Origin: Pachyseris speciosa
Lineage: Eukaryota; Cnidaria; Anthozoa; Scleractinia; Pachyseridae
DNA: 64,000 nucleotides
Assembly (NCBI GenBank): GCA_016490735.1
Contig: JAEMWC010000053.1
Span: 477,501-541,500 of the forward strand
Direction: 5' to 3'
The translations under genes and the position numbers were made by a program. The notes under the pieces are model-generated. The model searched no databases and was not told the DNA's origin. It saw only the letters and a list, made by a program, of their open reading frames with translations. Shown here piece after piece: positions 32,436 through 42,436 of this stretch (position 1 is its first letter; each line of letters starts with the position of its first letter).

Positions 32436-33369
32436 TATCTATAACAAATTTCGGAATTAAAAATTTCTTTTGGGAAGGTCTTTTGAGCGAAAACGTCTGT
32501 AGCGCTTTCCATATGTTTTGAAAACTGCAGGAAACGTTTGCAAAGGAAGCCATTAAAGCGCGCGTAATTGACGTGAAAATCACGTGGGTATCCAATTACA
32601 GGTATCCAATTACAAAACGTTCAAATTGGATACCTGTAATTGGACACCCACGTGATCGCGCGTCGATTACGTGACAAATAGGCGCGGGGAGAACCAATCA
32701 CGATCGAGAATTTTGTTATAGATACGATTAATGGGAAAATGCGTTATGTGACCGACAGTAATTACAGAGTAGATTAGAAATTCGACAAGATCACGCATGC
32801 ATCAAGCGGATAAGAACAAAGATTTGTTTGCTCAAAGTTCGATGCGAACTGCTTGAACGAAATTTCAACTGACTTATTTTCAAAGGCTCCAACTGTAGTA
32901 TCCAAGTTAAAAAAAAACCTAGCATAGGAAAATACGCTCTTTGAAAAGATTTACCGTTGTCGAGTCGGAGCCGGAATTGGGTTGTACTGTTGATTTGTTC
33001 GATCTTTGCATAAGCTAGTGTCAGAAGCTCACAAGATTACCAAACATCGCTTCCTTAACTTTACCACTGCGAACACTACGTTTATTTTAAACTTGTCTAG
33101 GTTTCCTAACTTAACACAAGTGCGGTTAGCAGCCAGCTTTAGTTAGTTATGAGATTTGTTCGATTATTCAGAAACATATAAGAAACACCATGTCAGCACG
33201 CTCTTACTGTGAAAGTCAAAAAAACCGTCAACAGTTTGATTTGATTTTGACAGGTCCATTGCGTAGCCACCAATCAAATGCGAGATGAAACCGCAAAGAA
33301 AGCAAACAGTCAAATCAGTCAAGAATTTTGCTTTGATCGCTTTTCCTTCCAAATTATGGCTGTTACCCA
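30806..33369 (+). repeat. Duplicated block Y, copy 2
   Basis: Second copy of 25861-27978, longer by one nested insertion at 32282-32730. The flank after GGCTGTTACCC differs from copy 1, where a LINE fragment begins. Confidence 0.9.
32282..32730. mobile_element. 449-bp insertion of two adjoining foldback MITEs
   Basis: Y copy 1 has GTGATTAATGGG at the matching place (27331-27342), which is the empty site. In copy 2 that site is split, with ATTA on both sides. The left part (about 32288-32427) has inverted ends TAGTAATTGGACC. The right part (about 32431-32729) has inverted ends AATCGTATCTATAACAAA and an inner hairpin around GTATCCAATTACAGGTATCC. No coding capacity. Confidence 0.88.
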
Positions 33370-33496
33370 GTAGGTTTTTATTTTTCATTATTAGTTTAAC
33401 CTTGTGTATTTATGTAAGCAAAGAGGAAAATCGAGCGACTTTAATCCGCGGCTACACGCGCGATTTTATGCTCGCATCATTGATGTGATTTTTTAA

Positions 33497-33549
33497 ATCT
33501 TGTACCCAGATCTCCCACGGCCAAGCGAAAGGCAGATCTGGTAAAGTTC
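33497..33549 (+). repeat. Outer inverted repeat, left
   Basis: 53 bp, inverted at 47911-47963 with about four differences. Includes CTTGTACCCAGATCTCC and AGATCTGGTAAAGTTC. Flanking bases beyond it do not match, so it may mark the element ends. Confidence 0.85.
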
Positions 33550-33671
33550 AAAAGTACGCCTTTTCTCATTGGCTACTGGAAAAAAGGCCACCGCAATCTA
33601 ATCTATGCTCTGATTGGCTCGCTTTAGTGCGGCTTTTTTCTGTGGCTATATTTTCCTGGTAAATATTCAAC

Positions 33672-33920
33672 ATGGCAGTATTCAAAACGCAAGTGATAGT
33701 TTCAAGTATGAGGGGAGAAAGCTGGGAGGAAATATTTTCCGACGCCGGGAAAGCTTTGAGATTAAAACGAATTAATCAAAAACTGCGTGAGATCACAGGC
33801 AGCCCAAGCTCTCTTTATGTTCCACACAAGGAACACAATATGGCGTCGAATTATAAGGGTTTGTATGGGATTTTCTACAAGATATCCATGAAGGTCGTTA
33901 AAAGTGAAAATATTCCATGA
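33672..33920 (+). CDS. 82-codon ORF in the left arm
   Basis: MAVFKTQVIVSSMRGESWEE onward, preceded by two ATTGGCT (CCAAT-type) boxes at about 33570 and 33613. Its second half falls in the inner inverted arm (from 33795) and its first half does not. No family recognised; it may be an untranslated leader or a 5' exon. Confidence 0.25.
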   Translation: MAVFKTQVIVSSMRGESWEEIFSDAGKALRLKRINQKLREITGSPSSLYVPHKEHNMASNYKGLYGIFYKISMKVVKSENIP

Positions 33921-34446
33921 AAATGGCTTACCTTATTCCATACGTGTGTTGTTTACTCCTGGTGTCGTTATTTTACCGATTTAACTTGATTTAAGCGATT
34001 TTTTTTAATCCTGGTTTTCTCTTCATAAAGAGGAGACAAGGCGAAACACTCCTGTAAAGACAGCCTGCCGAACGAAGTCAAAAATCCCAGGCTAAAATGT
34101 ACCCACGGCCACAAATCCACCGTAGAATTCAAGGGCAAAGGTTGATCTTTCATTTCAGTTCTCTAGCCACACAATCGCAGCCCTGAGATCGACGCCGGGC
34201 GGCTCTTCGTGTCCCCAGTGAAACGATAAAACGATGGCAGACACCCGTGTACATTTTAAACACGACACAACGACCGTTGAAATCGGCTTGGTAACCTCGT
34301 CATGTTGGCAAACCAAGACTCGCGGGGGTACTAGACCTCAATTTGTCAGCAACACTTCTTGTAACACCCGGGGTCCCCTCAGGATGAATCTACAATGCTC
34401 CATTGTCTCAAGCACCCAATCAAAACCCCGCAGCGTCGTGTTTACA
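33795..34446 (+). repeat. Inner inverted arm, left (promoter side of the helicase)
   Basis: About 650 bp, inverted at 46589-47240 with roughly 95% identity by eye. The arm ends about 11 bp before the first helicase exon. It contains a short frame (MADTRVHFKHD..., 34234) that is also open in the other arm, and a sequence reading MKMAYLIPYVCCLLLVSLF. It is the natural place for the promoter and leader of each flanking gene. Confidence 0.9.
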
Positions 34447-34456
34447 TGTGCGAAAA

Positions 34457-35899
34457 ATGTGTACAACTCGGAGGAAACCCAGAAAGAAATGTAGCCGGTA
34501 AATCTGTAATTTATTTTCAAAAATGTAAGTATTTGAACTGGTTTTTGTGTATTTTTATTTCTCATGTATGTTTGTATGGATGGCTAGATGTTTCCCGTTC
34601 TTGACAAATTCAAGTTTTCCAATATATTCGCACGTTGTTCTTTCTTACAAGCGATCACGAGGTGACATGTAAGCTTATGTTATATTTTGTTTTACATTTC
34701 AGGGTAAAGTTGAATGAGGACCAGAGTGAAATAGTGAACTTTGCGTTTGAAGGTCACAATTTATTGACTACTGGCCAGGCGGGCGTTGGTAAAAGCGAGG
34801 TCGTAAAAGCATTTATTGGAAAGGCGAAAGAGGCGGGAAAGAAGATCGGTGTCATATGTTCGAGCGGCATTGCTTGTCAAGTGTATGGTCGTGGCGTTGC
34901 GTCAACTGTTCATTCGTTTTATGGCTTAACGACGGCAGAATTACCTTGGCGACAAGTGATTGATCGCTCGGCTGAAAATTCCTTAGTTCGAGACCGAGTC
35001 AAAGCCCTCGACATCATTGTCTGGGACGAGGCCAGTATGTCGTCCCAGAGGATGTTCGAACTTGTCAATTTCCTGCACCACGAACTGGCGAACGATGATT
35101 GTAAAAATCTTCCATTTGCAGGTAAACAAATGGTTCTGATAGGAGAATTCCTGCAGCTGCAACCTGTGCCGAATTTATTTGACGAAGGCCGCTTCATGTT
35201 TTATTCTCCTCTGTTCGACTTTGCCATTTCACATTGGTTCGGGTTAACAACAGTCATTCGGCAGCAAAATCCAGAATTTTTAGCGGCTCTGGCGGAAATA
35301 AGAGAAGGGGGATGTTCCATCACCACCGAACATTATCTAGGCTCTTTGCAAAGGCAATTACCCTGGGAACTTCAGCGTACTGCCACCCAAATTTATTTCA
35401 GGAAAGTTCCAGATCAGCTTGCAAACAGACGGCAGTTCGATGCTATCCCTGGAGAGTTGTTTACTTTTCATGCCGATTATGAAAATGACAAATCGCGGAG
35501 TATGAGCTGGCCCGGAGCATCTGTTTTACAACTGAAACCCGTTTTCAAGGTGATGCTAGTTTGGAACAAGTCAGATGATTTAAGGAATGGAACACTTGGC
35601 ACATTCACCGGCGTTAGCGGTAATGGCAAGTAGTTGTTTAATGTTGAAGAGGTGGGAAACGTTGAAATAGGGAGGGAAACGTGGATCAAGCGGGACAGAA
35701 ATGGTCAAAGTGTGTCACAGTTCCCGGTTGTCTTTGCTTATGCTGTCACCTGCCACAAGTCACAGGGATTAACTTTGTCATCTGCAGTTGTGTTCTGCTC
35801 TAGAGAGTACGTTCCAGGCCTAATTTACGTTGCAATTTCGAGGGTGTAGTCTTCTGAACACATACGCATTGTAAATTTTAATCGTCGACACCTTTTGAA
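34457..35899 (+). pseudogene. PIF1-like helicase, N-terminal and motor region
   Basis: SF1B (PIF1/RecD-like) DNA helicase. A short basic first exon 34457-34497 (MCTTRRKPRKKCS) ends at a GTAAAT donor; exon 2 starts at 34703 after TTTACATTTCAG and stays in phase. Walker A GQAGVGKS is at 34773-34796, Walker B DIIVWDEAS at 35010-35036, motif III GEFLQLQP at 35142-35165 (usual GDFLQLPP altered), TCHKSQG near 35748-35768 and VAISRV at 35829-35846. In-frame TAG codons at 35631-35633 and 35847-35849, plus a frameshift near 35899, kill this copy. It continues as 35902-37083. Confidence 0.9.
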
Positions 35900-35901
35900 G
35901 C

Positions 35902-37083
35902 CAGGCACTTGAAATCTGCTCTTCAGCACATCTTTGCCCTCCAGCGGTGGATCTTTCCTGCTGTCGTAACAAGCCCTTCCAACAAGATGATTTGCTAAGT
36001 GTAAGAGGCCGCTACCAGGAAATTGACCAGGAAAATGAGGAGCCTTTTCAATTTCCTTCTGACATGCCGGATGGGCCAGTACAAGCTTGCTTTGAAAATG
36101 ATGAAGTTGCCACCCCACCGGAGCTTCTCGAGGTTTTTGACAGGCTAACAAGGCATGAATCTACACTTTCGAGTCCTCCTGAATAATTTCTTACTTCTTG
36201 CCGAGATTATCTACTGTCCTTGAAACCAAGTGTCGTGGTGTCTACCTTTCAAGAAGAAGAGATCAATGCCATTGACTTCCTGCTGAATGATGATAATTGG
36301 ATGACAAAAGTTCCACCATTTGTTAAACTAATTTGGTTTCATGCTTTTCAGATGATCGACAACAACATCATGGAAAACCAAGATGACATTGTTGTTAACA
36401 TTGGACGGCAAGATTTTTCTGAGGCAACTTTCATGCTGAATCAGTTTTTCAATGGTGATGATTTTTCTTTGTATGTTTGTGTTGTTTTTGGCACAAATAA
36501 AGGTACACTTCCTCAACGGGCCATTGCACGTAAGTTGGCCACTTTCATCTATTTTAGCTTTCTGGAACGGTTGAAGTCCACAGTGAGACAGGACGAAATC
36601 TGTGAACCTGTTTCTTTTGATGTTCAAGAAATGAGTGAGGTTGGGCTGTCAAAGGTTCGTCATGTTGGTGGCTGGGCAGTGAGAAAAGTTCTCTCCCGGG
36701 CACGCCGGTATGTTCAGAAAAATGTTCATACGAATTCCAGTTCAACCTTGGCCACTGTTGAAAATCAGCAAAGAGTTTGTGAACTATTAGAAGAAAACAT
36801 AATTCAACCTTATCATCAACTAGAGGAAAGTTCCAAGTTCTCGGAAACCTTGCAGGTAACAGAGGCAAGACAGTATCGCCAACGAGGCCTGCTTCACATC
36901 TCTGATGAGGCCTACTTGTTCTTCCTAAATCTGGAACAGAGGAGAGTGGATCTGCTAAACATGCATATTTTGAAGAGGGCACGTGAAGGGATGATGGAAG
37001 CAGCAATCATATCTATTTCTAATGATGAAGAATTGAAATCATCTTGGACGAGGTGTTTCGGAGACGATGCCACTAAAGACAAG
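35902..37083 (+). pseudogene. C-terminal extension of the PIF1-like helicase
   Basis: Frame of about 390 codons that continues the helicase after a frameshift. It contains DLSCCRNKPF just after the motor, an acidic linker, an in-frame TAA at 36184-36186, then a 288-codon open stretch with STFQEEEINAIDFLL, SKVRHVGGWAVRKVL, CELLEENII and RQYRQRGLLHISDEAYLFF. I know this extension only as following PIF1-like helicases in cnidarian repeats and have no function for it. The exon ends at a donor GACAAG|GTATTG (37083/37084), exactly on a codon boundary, and joins in phase to 37819. Confidence 0.75.
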
Positions 37084-37818
37084 GTATTGGATGGACATAT
37101 ATTTTATAGATAAGAGGCTCACTAACTTGAATTTTGGTACTTAATTGAAAATGTAATATTGTCCATCAGAAATGTTACTACAAGATCTAAATTTCTTAAT
37201 TAATCGTGAATTCAGTATTACTTGGCTAAGTTTACATGACCAATGCAATGAACATAAAATTAGTAAAAAAAAAGGAACATTTATTGCTTTATAACCCGAC
37301 ATTATCTTATCAGTTATGTCCAGGATTGAAAGCAAGCATTTTTTTTTTTTTTTGAGTACTTCATATTTGACAGGGTTGTTTGAAATTAAGTCATACTGCT
37401 TCATATTTGACTGAATTGTGTTTGTTTAGGTGCCTTTTTGCCAATGAGGGCACTTTGTGATGCTTATCGTAAGGAATTTGAATCTCATTAGTGTTCAATC
37501 CTGGAAATATCTTGATCTGATAGATTAAGAATTTCTTGCCTTTTTGACCAGTCAAGTCCTTGCTTGGCAAGCCCTTGCTGCTGGACAGCTGCTTGTCCAC
37601 TGACCACAAATCTGAAGGCTCAAAAGGGTTGCAGCAAGCCATTTTCTTTAGAAAGTACTTTGTCTTACCGGTAAGACAATTCTTTTAATTTGAAATTTAA
37701 GAAAGTGGTCTCGATCGCTTCTACAAAAAGAAATGTGTTGCGTAATAACGAGTGTTCATTAAAAAGACAAACTTTGTTTAAAAAGAAAAAAGTACTCGAA
37801 ACCTCTCTCTTCGCACAG

Positions 37819-37995
37819 GTACTGATAGAAAGACTATTCAAGGGCATAACAATGTACTATATCAACATGGGGGCTTCTCAATTTTTACGAGACTTCAGGA
37901 GAGCATCGCTGGTAAAAAAGAGCGCAGAACTACGTAAAAGAGTTCTCCAAAGGAAAGAAAAGACGAGAGAAAAAACAGACAGTGTATCCTACAAT
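37819..37995 (+). pseudogene. Helicase gene exon 3
   Basis: Acceptor CTTCGCACAG before 37819 and donor AAT|GTAAGAC after 37995. The exon is 177 nt (59 codons) and joins in phase to both neighbours. It begins VLIERLFKGITMYYINMGAS and ends in a Lys/Arg-rich stretch. The upstream intron (37084-37818) has no recognised content beyond a T-run at 37340. Confidence 0.65.
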
Positions 37996-38336
37996 GTAAG
38001 ACAGCATGTTGTGTTGTTATTAAATATTCAAATGATCTAAAAAATAAATCCTGGTAGTTTGTCATTTAATAATATTTGACAATTAAATATAGATTATTTT
38101 GCAGATCATTATTGAAGCCCTCCTCAGATGAACATATTTAATTTATATTGTAATGATCTACATTTTGTTCCCCCGATTGCCTTAATCTCGAAACTAACAA
38201 TAGACCAACAATTGAATTATGTTGGAATGTCATATAGTACTTGAGCTTCGTGAATTCTCCCCCGATTACCATTAAGTTCCCATATAATTGACAAAATAAT
38301 TTACAAGTTTTATAATTATACTTTATTTATTTTTAG

Positions 38337-38643
38337 GACATTCTGAAGGATAGAAGTGTAAACAAGACGGTATCACATAGTCGTCTGGTTGCATTTATTC
38401 ATCAGCATCGAGGCAGTGGCCCACTGACCAGAGTTTACCTCAAAGCTCAATTAATAGCCCTATGCCAAGCATATGGTCTTAGAGTGTCTCCACGATCAAC
38501 AAAGACAGTGATAGGACAAGCCCTTCTGAATGCTATTGCAGAGAATAACTGCATTCCGTTCTCAGTGCAGGTGGATGACAGACAATTCAGGATTGTAGAG
38601 AACTCTAATTCAGATGGTCACATCAGGATACGCTTATCGAGAG
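38337..38643 (+). pseudogene. Helicase gene exon 4, SAP-like segment
   Basis: Acceptor TTATTTTTAG before 38337 and donor at 38644. Open in the phase set by exon 3. Contains SHSRLVAFIHQHRGSGPLTR, then YLKAQLIALCQAYGLRVSPR followed by STKTVIGQALLNAI, which looks like a SAP-type helix-extended-helix DNA-binding motif. No further downstream exon was found before the convergent transposase gene, so the 3' end may be lost. Confidence 0.6.
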
Positions 38644-39113
38644 GTATTCTAAACATGTATTTTATCATTAATATTACAAACATTTTAATATACAGCAGTA
38701 ACTGATATTCTCACCATCTAAATTCAATCCTTGATTTCTAGTTGAATTTCTTTGGAAAATGAGAATTCTTAAGTTAGTCTTATATTTAGAACAAAAAAAT
38801 ACACTTGCCTTTTCATTCCAAATAAAAACAAGCACATGTTAAGACTGTTATGAAAATTCTATCGGCTATACACACCCTACACACATGTTCTTCTGCAGAG
38901 CTTTATACATGTAGATATAAGCTGGCATGGGCTAATAAACAAAACTATTTACAACAACTTTTTTGTATTTTCACGACCAAGAATATTAATTGCCATGACT
39001 AATTGTAATCGTAAGGTACATGTACATCCAGAGGATTGGAGAAGCTAATGCACTTGTTCCAAAATTCAAAGGGGAAAAAATTACCCTGAGATTTGACATT
39101 TCAAATAATCTAA

Positions 39114-39308
39114 GGGTGCATTCCTTTGGGGGGATCCGAGTTCGGATCAGTGATCTAAGATCAGTCTGGATCATGGTGCATCAAAGGAACCGGCGAATCC
39201 ACCCTGGTCATGGATTCGCCGGTTCCTTTGATGCACCATGATCCAGACAGATCCAGACAGATCTTGGATCACTGATCCGAACTCGGATCACCCCAAAGGA
39301 ACCCACCC
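39114..39308. mobile_element. 195-bp MITE with TAA duplication (PIF/Harbinger-like)
   Basis: Long inverted ends GGGTGCATTCCTTTGGGG / GGGTGGGTTCCTTTGGGG extend inwards for about 95 bp through GATCCGAGTTCGGATCA and GCATCAAAGGAACCGG. TAA precedes (39111-39113) and follows (39309-39311). Nested in the space between the convergent genes. Confidence 0.88.
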
Positions 39309-39458
39309 TAAAATTAGTAGATCATGTTATCACGCCATAAAACTGTGCCTCACCACATGGTTAATCAATCCTTATCAAAAGAAACCTTGCCTATTGTTAC
39401 ATCATGAACTAAAATTTTCTTACACCTATCTGCATGACCCAAGCTACATAATAGTTAT

Positions 39459-39980
39459 TTAATTAGTGTTTTTTGTAGTTGGAATTGATGGCCTCTGATC
39501 TATACAGGTACTGTTACAAGATGCATTACTTTTAGGGCTAATTGTGGTTTGCCCCAGTCTAATTGAGTTTTGTGAAGACTGTTGCTGTAGGAAAGTGGGA
39601 TTGTCATTTTGACCATTACATGAACGGATTTGACAAAAGTGGTTCTCCACACAGTCTTGATTCACAATTGCAGGTTTAATTACCGAGCTGGGAAACTTTC
39701 CTAATTTTTAGTGGACCAATGACTGGAAACCAAGGCACATGGATTGCAAATCAAACCATAGTTTGCTTGAGATGAACTCTTTGTTGTTTCCTCCAGTGTT
39801 TTCTTCCCATTGACACATCCAACTATAAAAGTTGTTAGGCTTCTGCAGTCTCACATCATTTGGCGAATTTATATACATCCTGTCATTGAATAAGTTCAGA
39901 AGTTCACTAGTGTGATCTAAAAGGGTAATGACAGAATCCAGGGCAGACTCATCTTCTCCAGTGCTGGCTGTAACATGTTC
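39459..39980 (-). pseudogene. Transposase last exon
   Basis: Acceptor AAATACCAG before 39980. Includes SALDSVITLLDHTSELLNLF, SKLWFDLQSMCLGFQSLVH, a TAA stop (39710-39708), then in the same frame KLGKFPSSVIKPAIV, VENHFCQIRSCNGQ and SIRLGQTTISPKSNA. The Glu at 39647-39645 is the likely third catalytic acid. Confidence 0.75.
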
Positions 39981-40316
39981 CTGGTATTTAATTCTGTGAT
40001 ATATGTGAAAATGTACAGTTGCATTAATGTTAGTCTAGAGTGGACTAAAAGAAGGATAAATACTAATAACACTTTTTATTGAATGTTGAAAATGTTTTAA
40101 TAGCATGTCAATAATGGTCTTAGTGGTAAAGCTGATAACTCCCTCATCTGTACCATGAATATGACACTGTTGATTATGAAAAGATGAAATAACAATAATA
40201 TTGACAGCAGCAAAATTATATTGTCAACAGGGCTAAACAAGTTCACAAATTATAGCTTAGACAATAAGAAAAAAAAAGCATCACAGTTAATCATTAGTAA
40301 TCAAATGATTTTGTAC

Positions 40317-40494
40317 CTGCATGAGAAATAGCATCTTGGAGTCAAGCACATCTTCTGCAAGCTTATTCCTCATTTTACTGGCTGGGTCAAGCTCAAAATG
40401 CTGTAGTGTCAGGTTCTCGTTCTCGTTCTCTTTTGGTATAGTAATATCATTCCAACAGTTAAGTATATAGCAGAAACTTCCAAACATCTTGCAG
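40317..40494 (-). pseudogene. Transposase exon with DPASKMRNKLAEDVL
   Basis: Acceptor ATCTCCAG before 40494 and donor ATGCAG|GTACAA after 40317. Encodes FELDPASKMRNKLAEDVLD, a helical region found between the second Asp and the final Glu of P-like transposases. Confidence 0.72.
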
Positions 40495-40599
40495 CTGGAG
40501 ATAGATCAGGGTACAGTGTATGATCAAAAGTCCATAATAAGTCTGCTTAGTGCTCTGTAACCACATTTATTTACGACTGAAGAGTGTTTTGATTTTCTA

Positions 40600-40613
40600 A
40601 CACATCCGATTAT
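40600..40613. repeat. 14-bp target duplication, left
   Basis: ACACATCCGATTAT, repeated exactly at 42036-42049 around the tRNA-unit block. Confidence 0.92.
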
Positions 40614-40689
40614 CAAATGAAGAATGATCCTCGCAGTTGTGAACGCAATTTATGCAATTGCGAAAAGAAGCCTGAAAAAAATTCAGGAC

Positions 40690-40733
40690 TTCAACGGGGT
40701 TTGAACCCGTGACCTCGCGATTACCGGTGCGAT

Positions 40734-40763
<30 letters not shown>
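40690..40763 (-). tRNA. tRNA-Thr(GGT)-like pseudogene, unit 1
   Basis: Acceptor GGCTTCA pairs with TGAAGTC (one G-T), D arm GCTC/GAGC, T arm ACGGG/CCCGT with TTCAAAC, loop CCGGTAA giving anticodon GGT. The anticodon stem does not pair (TCGCA against TCGCG; TGCGG would pair), so it is unlikely to work as a tRNA. Confidence 0.6.
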
Positions 40764-40774
<11 letters not shown>

Positions 40775-40939
40775 AGGTCAATTGTGGGTTCATATGTTCC
40801 CGTGAAAGAAATGAGTGTGAATGATATATTAAATGAATCATATATGAACTGCGGAAATGAAATCAAATGAAGAATGATCCTCGCAGTTGTGAACGCAATT
40901 TATGCAATTGCGAAAAGAAGCCTGAAAAAAATTCAGGAC

Positions 40940-40983
40940 TTCAACGGGGTTTGAACCCGTGACCTCGCGATTACCGGTGCGAT

Positions 40984-41013
<30 letters not shown>
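40940..41013 (-). tRNA. tRNA-Thr-like pseudogene, unit 2
   Basis: Same sequence as unit 1, 250 bp away in the same orientation. Confidence 0.6.
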
Positions 41014-41024
<11 letters not shown>

Positions 41025-41075
41025 AGGTCAATTTCTCATTTCTTTCACGGGAACATATGAACCCACAATTGACCT

Positions 41076-41089
<14 letters not shown>

Positions 41090-41116
<27 letters not shown>

Positions 41117-41163
41117 ATCGCACCGGTAATCGCGAGGTCACGGGTTCAAACCCCGTTGAAGTC
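41090..41163 (+). tRNA. tRNA-Thr-like pseudogene, unit 3
   Basis: Plus-strand copy, first after the inversion point. Same broken anticodon stem. Confidence 0.6.
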
Positions 41164-41327
41164 CTGAATTTTTTTTTCAGGCTTCTTTTCGCAATTGCAT
41201 AAATTGCGTTCACAACTGCGAGGATCATTCTTCATTTGATTTCATTTCCGCAGTTCATATATGATTCATTTCATATATCATTCACACTCATTTCTTTCAC
41301 GGGAACATATGAACCCACAATTGACCT

Positions 41328-41341
<14 letters not shown>

Positions 41342-41368
<27 letters not shown>

Positions 41369-41415
41369 ATCGCACCGGTAATCGCGAGGTCACGGGTTCA
41401 AACCCCGTTGAAGTC
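41342..41415 (+). tRNA. tRNA-Thr-like pseudogene, unit 4
   Basis: Plus-strand tandem copy, about 252 bp from unit 3. T-run of 7 downstream. Confidence 0.6.
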
Positions 41416-41577
41416 CTGAATTTTTTTCAGGCTTCTTTTCGCAATTGCATAAATTGCGTTCACAACTGCGAGGATCATTCTTCATTTGATTTCATTTCCC
41501 CAGTTTATATATGATTCATTTCATATATCATTCACACTCATTTCTTTCACGGGAACATATGAACCCACAATTGACCT

Positions 41578-41593
<16 letters not shown>

Positions 41594-41618
<25 letters not shown>

Positions 41619-41667
41619 ATCGCACCGGTAATCGCGAGGTCACGGGTTCAAACCCCGTTGAAGTCCT
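41594..41667 (+). tRNA. tRNA-Thr-like pseudogene, unit 5
   Basis: Plus-strand tandem copy. T-run of 8 downstream. Confidence 0.6.
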
Positions 41668-41828
41668 GAATTTTTTTTCAGGCTTCTTTTCGCAATTGCA
41701 TAAATTGCGTTCACAACTGCGAGGATCATTCTTCATTTGATTTCATTTCCGCAGTTCATATATGATTCATTTCATATATCATTCACACTCATTTCTTTCA
41801 CGGGAACATATGAACCCACAATTGACCT

Positions 41829-41844
<16 letters not shown>

Positions 41845-41869
<25 letters not shown>

Positions 41870-41918
41870 ATCGCACCGGTAATCGCGAGGTCACGGGTTC
41901 AAACCCCGTTGAAGTCCT
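41845..41918 (+). tRNA. tRNA-Thr-like pseudogene, unit 6
   Basis: Plus-strand tandem copy, last before the right target duplication. Confidence 0.6.
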
Positions 41919-42035
41919 GAATTTTTTTTCAGGCTTCTTTTCGCAATTGCATAAATTGCGTTCACAACTGCGAGGATCATTCTTCATTTGATTTCATTTC
42001 CGCAGTTCATATATGATTCATTTCATATATCATTC

Positions 42036-42049
42036 ACACATCCGATTAT
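42036..42049. repeat. 14-bp target duplication, right
   Basis: ACACATCCGATTAT, the partner of 40600-40613. Confidence 0.92.
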
Positions 42050-42219
42050 ATTTGGCAACAACGTCTCAGTATTGGCTTCAGTTGTTCAGAATGTTGAGTT
42101 TGGCAAAATCATATTATATTTCCTATCAGATATAATTTAAATGAAAATTGCAGTGATCAGTGTAATTTGTCTGTACAGTGTTCTGACTTTTGGGCAATAT
42201 ACTGCGATGAATACATTAT

Positions 42220-42330
42220 CTAGAAGGTTTTTGGGTAAGAAGCACTGTTAACACATTAATTGTTAGTTAATATATGGTTTTTGACTAAGAAGCACTGCTA
42301 ACACATTATTTGTTAGTTAATATATGACTA
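42220..42330. repeat. Two-copy tandem duplication, about 57 bp
   Basis: AAGAAGCACTG(T/C)TAACACATTA and GTTAGTTAATATATG occur twice in tandem inside a transposase intron. Confidence 0.8.
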
Positions 42331-42436
42331 TATGTCAACAAAATTAGAGACATCCATTGAAGGCTAGCTGATTAATGAGCAAAGCATCCTGGGTTTAAAT
42401 TGAGGAAATATTCACTGTTTAAAACATTTAAGATAC

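Larger units (their letters stand above)
40614..42035. mobile_element. Array of six tRNA-derived units inserted as one block
   Basis: 1,422 bp between perfect 14-bp duplications. Two units read on the minus strand (tRNA-like parts at about 40763-40690 and 41013-40940) and four on the plus strand (41090, 41342, 41594 and 41845), spaced about 250 bp. Units are nearly identical, differing mainly in the length of a T-run. The inversion junction lies near 41033 with a few bases of overlap. Each unit is a tRNA-like sequence plus a hairpin (CCTGAATTTTTTTTCAGG) and a 150-bp tail. Confidence 0.88.

Noticed and set aside
35631..36186. Stop-codon recoding in the helicase
   Set aside because: Both TAG and TAA occur and a frameshift lies between them; simple decay is enough.
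36328..37006. Minus-strand ORFs of 99 and 150 codons
   Set aside because: Antisense to the helicase C-terminal extension, which has conserved segments and in-phase splice joints.
40690..41918. Six functional tRNA-Thr genes
   Set aside because: The anticodon stem cannot pair and all copies lie in one repetitive insertion, so they are tRNA-derived repeats.
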